A DNA stretch of 64,000 nucleotides from Pseudidiomarina terrestris (GTDB taxonomy: Bacteria > Pseudomonadota > Gammaproteobacteria > Enterobacterales > Alteromonadaceae): positions 372,001-436,000 of the forward strand of contig NZ_JAGGJF010000002.1 of NCBI RefSeq assembly GCF_030466405.1. The letters run 5' to 3'. Positions 59,836 to 64,000 of this stretch are shown here, piece after piece. Each line of letters opens with the position of its first letter. Position 1 is the stretch's first letter. Position numbers and translations under genes: made by a program. The notes below the pieces were generated by a model that was not told the origin of the DNA, ran no database searches, and worked only from the letters and a program-made list of their open reading frames with translations.

Positions 59836-60009
59836 TTAACGATACAATCCTACACTCCGCGCTTCTTGCGCGTCGCGCCAACCGCCTAACCACTGGGAAC
59901 GAATTTCCTGATTCTGATACGGACATAGTTCTTTTGAACGGCCCGACACACCCGCTTTAAAACCTTGAGAATGTGCCCGTTCTAGGCGATCGCGTTTCTG
60001 TCTTTTCAT
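59836..60009 (-). CDS. rmf: Ribosome modulation factor
   Basis: A 57-residue basic protein read on the minus strand. It begins MKRQKRDRLERAHSQGFKAG, almost identical to E. coli Rmf, and contains GRSKELCPYQ and RSQWLGGWRDA. Rmf dimerises 70S ribosomes into inactive 100S particles in stationary phase. GAGG precedes the start; an ATG one codon upstream (60012) is equally possible. It lies convergent to fabA, as in E. coli. Confidence 0.96.
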   Translation of the reverse strand: MKRQKRDRLERAHSQGFKAGVSGRSKELCPYQNQEIRSQWLGGWRDAQEARSVGLYR

Positions 60010-60111
60010 CATTCATTACCTCGTCCAGTTGTTCTTGTCGTTTTTTACTAAGAGCGAAATTTATTTCACTCTTGTAATAATAGATAGCAACTCAGGGAGG
60101 GAGTTCAATAG

Positions 60112-60161
60112 TAAAAAAAGACGCTTTTTCAGTTCGCCTTATAAGCTGCTGAAAAAGCGTC
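60112..60161 (-). terminator. Strong terminator after the DUF3466 gene
   Basis: A perfect 13-bp stem GACGCTTTTTCAG / CTGAAAAAGCGTC (60120-60132 and 60149-60161) with a 16-base loop. On the minus strand a run of seven T follows, suiting the end of the DUF3466 gene (stop at 60200). Confidence 0.9.
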
Positions 60162-60199
60162 ATTTCTATGATGATTTTTTTTTAGAACAAGTTTTACGG

Positions 60200-61960
60200 T
60201 TAAGCCTTAATCCAACGACGAACCGTAATAAGACCACCAATCAAGAACATAGTGAAGAGTCCGCCGAAGCCAATTGCTGCGCCTTCGCGCTCAACCCGCT
60301 CGTCGGTCACTGAACACTGATTCGGTTCACCTGCTGTTGGGTCAAGAACGACAGTTTTCGCACGCTGTTCATCGCGGGTATTCCCTTGATCATCAACAAT
60401 TTCTTCCTCGTTGATGGTTGTTGCCGCGATCACACCGTTGTTATTGATGCCTTCTGCTGTAGCAATAAATAAACCCGCATCACAGTCAACGGTATTATTT
60501 AAATCAACAAACAATGCGTCGGCAACACGGCTGTCAAAACGGAAACCAACCCGGCGCCGCTGGGTCGACAAGCTTGCTTCAATTTCAGCGGTACCGACGA
60601 TCACGCCCGAGTTGTTAATTGCGGTCGGTATGGTACTGGAACCGGTAAAGAATCCGGGTAACTCAACAAAAGTGTCAGTATCGAGATCGTATTTGAAACC
60701 GACGTAGCGTTGGATACCTTGAATGCTACGGATGACAAAGCCGACCACCTCGTTTTCATCATTGATGTCGGTCGCCGAGCCCCACAGATAATCCCGGTTT
60801 TCAATAATTCCAGTGATGGGTAAGGTTTCTCCATCACGGAAGATCGCAGGCAGTTTAATCCTGCGGCCTGGCTCAGCAACACCCTCGTAATAGGTCCAGC
60901 TCTGCCCCACAGCTATGCCATTGTTATTAATGGCAAATGCGTAGCTGGAGAAATCACCTTCATCTTCTTCTGCGCGCTCCATAAGCGGCGGATAGTAGGT
61001 AACATCAATTACGCTACCGTCCGTATCAAGCTGCCAGACCGCCGCTTGCATGTCATAAATGGACTGATTGCTGGCAATCGACGTGCGGCTATAGAAGTTT
61101 TGCAGGTTCGAAGCAACGGAGTTGGTTAAGCTAAACCAACGCTGCCACATACAACCATAAACGGAACGGACCGCGCTACCATCTTCGATTGCCGTCTCAC
61201 ATTGTTCGCCAACTTTCACGGCGTTGGGGCTCAAAGCCATACTGGCAAAACCAACAGCAACGTTAAAGTCGTTGATGTCCATCATGGCAGTTTCACCGCC
61301 TAGATAGGCCTGTTCGGGCGCTGGATAGGTTTTTGTTTGAGTACCGTCGGACCACATGGCCTGACGGGTAAAGTCCCGCTCAGCGGCTTCATAGGTGATG
61401 GTTTCAGGATCATCGCCGTCAGTCGTGTAGGTGAAACTTTCATAGCGGTAAGGCGCGGTGCCCCAACCTACCCGTGCGTTGTTATTATTCAACGCGTAAA
61501 AATAATGATCAGCGGTATTCGCCAATTCAGGCGTTTCCGGATCAGTATCATTGAAGAAATCATTAAAGGTAACCGTCTGACCATCAAAGTAACCGGCAAA
61601 ATGATAGCTAATCCGGGGGTTACGGAGCTGCGGGCTGGCCCGATCGCGCAAGGTTTCAATCAAGGCGGTGTATTGACCGTAGCTTAGCGAGTAGTCGGCT
61701 AACTCTTCATCCTCTAATTCCGGATTAATTCCAATCGACGCTAAAGTGCTGGGCTGTAGTTTGGTTAAATCAATCTCCAGATCCGTTGGAAACTGGCCAA
61801 GTTCAGTCACGTGTCGGTTGTCATTGATGTCTGTCGGAAACAAATGGCGGACCTGCTCAGGGGTTTCAACTTGTTGAAACGTGAACACAGTGGCCTCTGC
61901 CGGGCTTATAAAAGACGCAGCGACAGCTACGCTAAGCACCCCTAAAGTAAATTTTTTCAT
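60200..61960 (-). CDS. DUF3466-family secreted/anchored protein with HAF-like repeats
   Basis: A 586-residue protein with a signal peptide (MKKFTLGVLSVAVAASF, cleaved after AEA) and several repeats of the type INxxGxxVG, for example FAINNNGIAVGQSW, TAINNSGVIVGTAE, GINNNGVIAATT. The C-terminus is a GFGGLFTMFLIGGLITVRRW membrane segment with basic residues, resembling a GlyGly-CTERM sorting tail. Its function is unknown. Uup starts 7 bases upstream in coordinate order, on the same strand. Confidence 0.85.
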   Translation of the reverse strand: MKKFTLGVLSVAVAASFISPAEATVFTFQQVETPEQVRHLFPTDINDNRHVTELGQFPTDLEIDLTKLQPSTLASIGINPELEDEELADYSLSYGQYTALIETLRDRASPQLRNPRISYHFAGYFDGQTVTFNDFFNDTDPETPELANTADHYFYALNNNNARVGWGTAPYRYESFTYTTDGDDPETITYEAAERDFTRQAMWSDGTQTKTYPAPEQAYLGGETAMMDINDFNVAVGFASMALSPNAVKVGEQCETAIEDGSAVRSVYGCMWQRWFSLTNSVASNLQNFYSRTSIASNQSIYDMQAAVWQLDTDGSVIDVTYYPPLMERAEEDEGDFSSYAFAINNNGIAVGQSWTYYEGVAEPGRRIKLPAIFRDGETLPITGIIENRDYLWGSATDINDENEVVGFVIRSIQGIQRYVGFKYDLDTDTFVELPGFFTGSSTIPTAINNSGVIVGTAEIEASLSTQRRRVGFRFDSRVADALFVDLNNTVDCDAGLFIATAEGINNNGVIAATTINEEEIVDDQGNTRDEQRAKTVVLDPTAGEPNQCSVTDERVEREGAAIGFGGLFTMFLIGGLITVRRWIKA

Positions 61961-61967
61961 AGATGAT

Positions 61968-63875
61968 TCAACTGCTCTCTTTTTGTAAATTTTCGAGTTC
62001 TTCCCAACGCTCAAGCGCAGTAATGAGCTCTTCTTCCAGAACGGATAACCGCTCCAGAACTGGCCCTGTCACTTCATGCGGCTGATCATAAAACTCAGCG
62101 TTACCGGCTTGTGCTTGTAATTCCTGTTGTTCAGCTTCAAGTGATTCGATGCGTTTGGGTAGCATATCAAGTTCACGTTGCAGCTTATAGGATAACTTTT
62201 TCTTCGCTGGCTCTGAACCTTTGCTTGCAGGCTTTTCTGACTGCCGGGCAATGGGTTTAGTTCCCTGCTGTGTCTGATGCATCAGATAATGCTCAACATC
62301 ATTAAAATCACCGACGATTTCAGTGACTTTACCGGCACCTTCGAATAACAGAATGCTGGTGGCGGTATTGTTTACGAATTCACGATCATGACTTACCAGA
62401 ATCACTGTTCCCTGATAATCGGCAATGATCTGCTCTAATAGCTCGAGGGTGTCGATATCCAGGTCATTGGTCGGTTCATCGAGCACCAGTAAGTTGCTGG
62501 GCTGCAAAAATAGTTTGGCCAGCAGCGCCCGGTTGCGCTCGCCACCGGAGAGCGCATGCACAGGTGTGCGGGCTTGTTGCGGCGCAAACAAAAAGTCCTG
62601 TAGGTAACTCAGAATATGCCGGGTGCGACCGTTAAAGGTCACGTCCTGTTTACCATCACCGACATTTTCTGCAACAGATTTTTGTGGATCCAGTTTGGCA
62701 CGATGTTGGTCAAAGTAAGCCACTTCCAGATTCGTGCCCAGCTTAATGGTTCCGGAATCTATGTTTTGCTGGCCCAGAATCACCCGAATCAAAGTACTCT
62801 TGCCACAACCATTGGGCCCCACCAGCGCGATCTTATCACCACGCTGCAGAGTGAGGCTGAAGTCTTTGAAAATCTGCTGATCCGGGAAGCTTAAGCTCAT
62901 GTCCTCGCCTTCGAAAACGAGTTTTCCAGATCGCTGTGACTCTTGCACCGCAAGTTTCGCTGATCCCTGTTGTTCGCGACGCTGCTTGCGCTCAGCGCGG
63001 AGTGCCTGCAACGCCCGAACCCGCCCTTCGTTACGAGTACGCCGGGCTTTTATGCCCTGTCGGATCCAGGTCTCTTCCTGCGCCAGTTTTTTATCAAATT
63101 CAGCATTATGCTTAGCCTCGACCTCGAGCAATTCTTGTTTTGCGTTAAGGTAGCTGTCGTAGTTACCGGGAAATGAGGTCAGCTGACCGCGGTCAAGGTC
63201 AATAATACGAGTGGCCAGGCGCCGGATGAACATCCGGTCGTGACTGATAAAGAGTACCGCGCCCCTAAATTCCAGTAATACAGTTTCCAACCAGCGTACC
63301 ATGTCGATATCAAGGTGGTTGGTTGGCTCATCCAGTAACAGCAGATCAGGATCGACCACCAGCGCCCGTGCTAAGGCGACGCGTCGCAACCAGCCACCGG
63401 AGAGCGCAGCCATGGAGGCGTTCTCATCCAGCCCCAAGCGGGTCAAGGTTTGTTCAATCCGGGTTTGCAGTTGCCAGCCATTTGCGGCTTCCAGCTGAGT
63501 TTGCAGATTCGCCAGTTGGGTGAATAATTTTTCGTTTTCTGGCTCCTGAGTCAGGCGTTGCGAAACGTCGTGGTAGTCTTTCAGAACTTTACCGGTTTCC
63601 GCCAATGCCTCAGCGACATAATCGTAGACCCGTTGTTCCGAGTTGGCCGGCGGATCCTGCGGCAGTCGCGCAACGACGGTGTCGCCTACTTTCTGAATCC
63701 TGCCATCGTCTAACTGAATATCACCGGAGATCGCCTTCAGCAAGGTTGATTTGCCTGCGCCGTTACGACCGACCAGACAAAGCCGTTCGCCTGCTTCGAT
63801 GATTAAATCGACGCGGTCTAAAATGGGCTCCCGGCCAAACGCCAGTTGTGCCTGTTGAACACGTAAAACCGTCAT
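61968..63875 (-). CDS. uup: ABC-F ATPase Uup
   Basis: A 635-residue soluble protein with two ATPase domains: Walker A GRNGAGKST and GPNGCGKST, signatures LSGGWLRRVALARAL and LSGGERNRALLAKL, and Walker B DLLLLDEPTNHLD and LLVLDEPTNDLD. A C-terminal coiled coil (LQRELDMLPKRIESLEAEQQ) is typical of Uup. ABC-F proteins act on the ribosome or in transposon precise excision. It overlaps the upstream glutaredoxin-like gene by 4 bases. Confidence 0.95.
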   Translation of the reverse strand: MTVLRVQQAQLAFGREPILDRVDLIIEAGERLCLVGRNGAGKSTLLKAISGDIQLDDGRIQKVGDTVVARLPQDPPANSEQRVYDYVAEALAETGKVLKDYHDVSQRLTQEPENEKLFTQLANLQTQLEAANGWQLQTRIEQTLTRLGLDENASMAALSGGWLRRVALARALVVDPDLLLLDEPTNHLDIDMVRWLETVLLEFRGAVLFISHDRMFIRRLATRIIDLDRGQLTSFPGNYDSYLNAKQELLEVEAKHNAEFDKKLAQEETWIRQGIKARRTRNEGRVRALQALRAERKQRREQQGSAKLAVQESQRSGKLVFEGEDMSLSFPDQQIFKDFSLTLQRGDKIALVGPNGCGKSTLIRVILGQQNIDSGTIKLGTNLEVAYFDQHRAKLDPQKSVAENVGDGKQDVTFNGRTRHILSYLQDFLFAPQQARTPVHALSGGERNRALLAKLFLQPSNLLVLDEPTNDLDIDTLELLEQIIADYQGTVILVSHDREFVNNTATSILLFEGAGKVTEIVGDFNDVEHYLMHQTQQGTKPIARQSEKPASKGSEPAKKKLSYKLQRELDMLPKRIESLEAEQQELQAQAGNAEFYDQPHEVTGPVLERLSVLEEELITALERWEELENLQKESS

Positions 63876-64000
63876 ACTGTTACAAACTCCATTAATTGCT
63901 CACCAAAAGGCCAGCGTAATTCTGCATCGTCTGCCTCACGCACCAATACGGGCACCAGCAAGGCGTATTCTTCAAGCAGTTCCGGCTGTGTGCTGATATC
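63872..64000 (-). CDS. Glutaredoxin-like protein (DUF836 type), C-terminal end
   Basis: The last 42 codons of a gene that continues beyond the window. The translation ELLEEYALLVPVLVREADDA followed by ELRWPFGEQLMEF matches the C-terminal half of short glutaredoxin-like proteins often encoded beside uup. The CxxC active site would lie outside the window. The TGA overlaps the uup ATG (ATGA). Confidence 0.75.
   Translation of the reverse strand, partial: DISTQPELLEEYALLVPVLVREADDAELRWPFGEQLMEFVTV

Noticed and set aside
60029-60313. Plus-strand open frame of 94 codons near rmf and the DUF3466 end
   Set aside because: It crosses a terminator stem and the coding end of the DUF3466 gene on the other strand, with low-complexity translation.

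Overview
The window looks like a stretch of ordinary chromosome from a gammaproteobacterium of the Alteromonadales, quite possibly Idiomarinaceae. That placement is inferred from gene order and protein family content, not from any database search. Base composition is near 50% GC and even throughout. Genes are packed tightly, with many 1-28 base overlaps between neighbours. I see no insertion sequence, prophage, integron, CRISPR array, rRNA or tRNA.

Layout. Positions 1-8255 hold the fatty-acid and cofactor cluster plsX(partial)-fabH-fabD-fabG-acpP, then pabC-mltG-tmk-holB-pilZ-tatD; fabF, normally between acpP and pabC, is absent. Positions 8455-9903 carry an isolated prpD. Positions 9900-14185 (minus strand) carry an NSS-family Na+ symporter, cytoplasmic asparaginase ansA and signal-peptide peptidase sppA. 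A small nitroreductase and asnS follow. Positions 16397-21558 are the biotin locus: bioA divergent from bioBFCD. Next come pepE, htpX, a class II DAHP synthase with a DUF1338 gene, the divergent pair ppsR/ppsA, the large flavoprotein ydiJ, a Leu/Phe/Val-type dehydrogenase, a DUF4826 gene, then roxA-purB-hflD-mnmA and rluE on the minus strand.

Positions 38654-40329 hold a membrane protein and a Bax-like glucosaminidase, followed on the minus strand by ttcA and uspE. Positions 42327-49449 are a full cbb3 oxidase locus (ccoNOQP, then ccoH-ccoI-ccoS and a TauE/SafE-like protein). It lacks ccoG, and it also lacks the fnr gene often found beside uspE. A tandem 23-bp repeat lies upstream of ccoN and no FNR box is visible there. 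A small lipoprotein gene is divergent from ccoN, followed by nfeD-qmcA and an RND efflux pair with a frameshifted small secreted ORF coupled to its end.

The last part holds a TraB/GumN protein, the LonB/YcbZ-like protease, fabA behind a good FabR-type operator, rmf (57 aa, minus strand), a DUF3466 protein with HAF-like repeats, the ABC-F ATPase uup, and the C-terminal end of a glutaredoxin-like gene.

How the genes work together: plsX, fabH, fabD, fabG, acpP and fabA supply lipid synthesis, and the acyl chain also feeds biotin synthesis through BioC and BioF. PpsA with PpsR controls entry to gluconeogenesis and, with the DAHP synthase, PEP supply to aromatics. The cbb3 locus provides a microaerobic terminal oxidase plus its copper and heme maturation machinery. 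I found no convincing new defence or mobile system. The best leads are regulatory and small-gene observations: the missing fnr/ccoG with the repeat upstream of ccoN, overlapping palindromes before the dehydrogenase, tandem hairpins between tatD and prpD, and the frameshifted secreted ORF.
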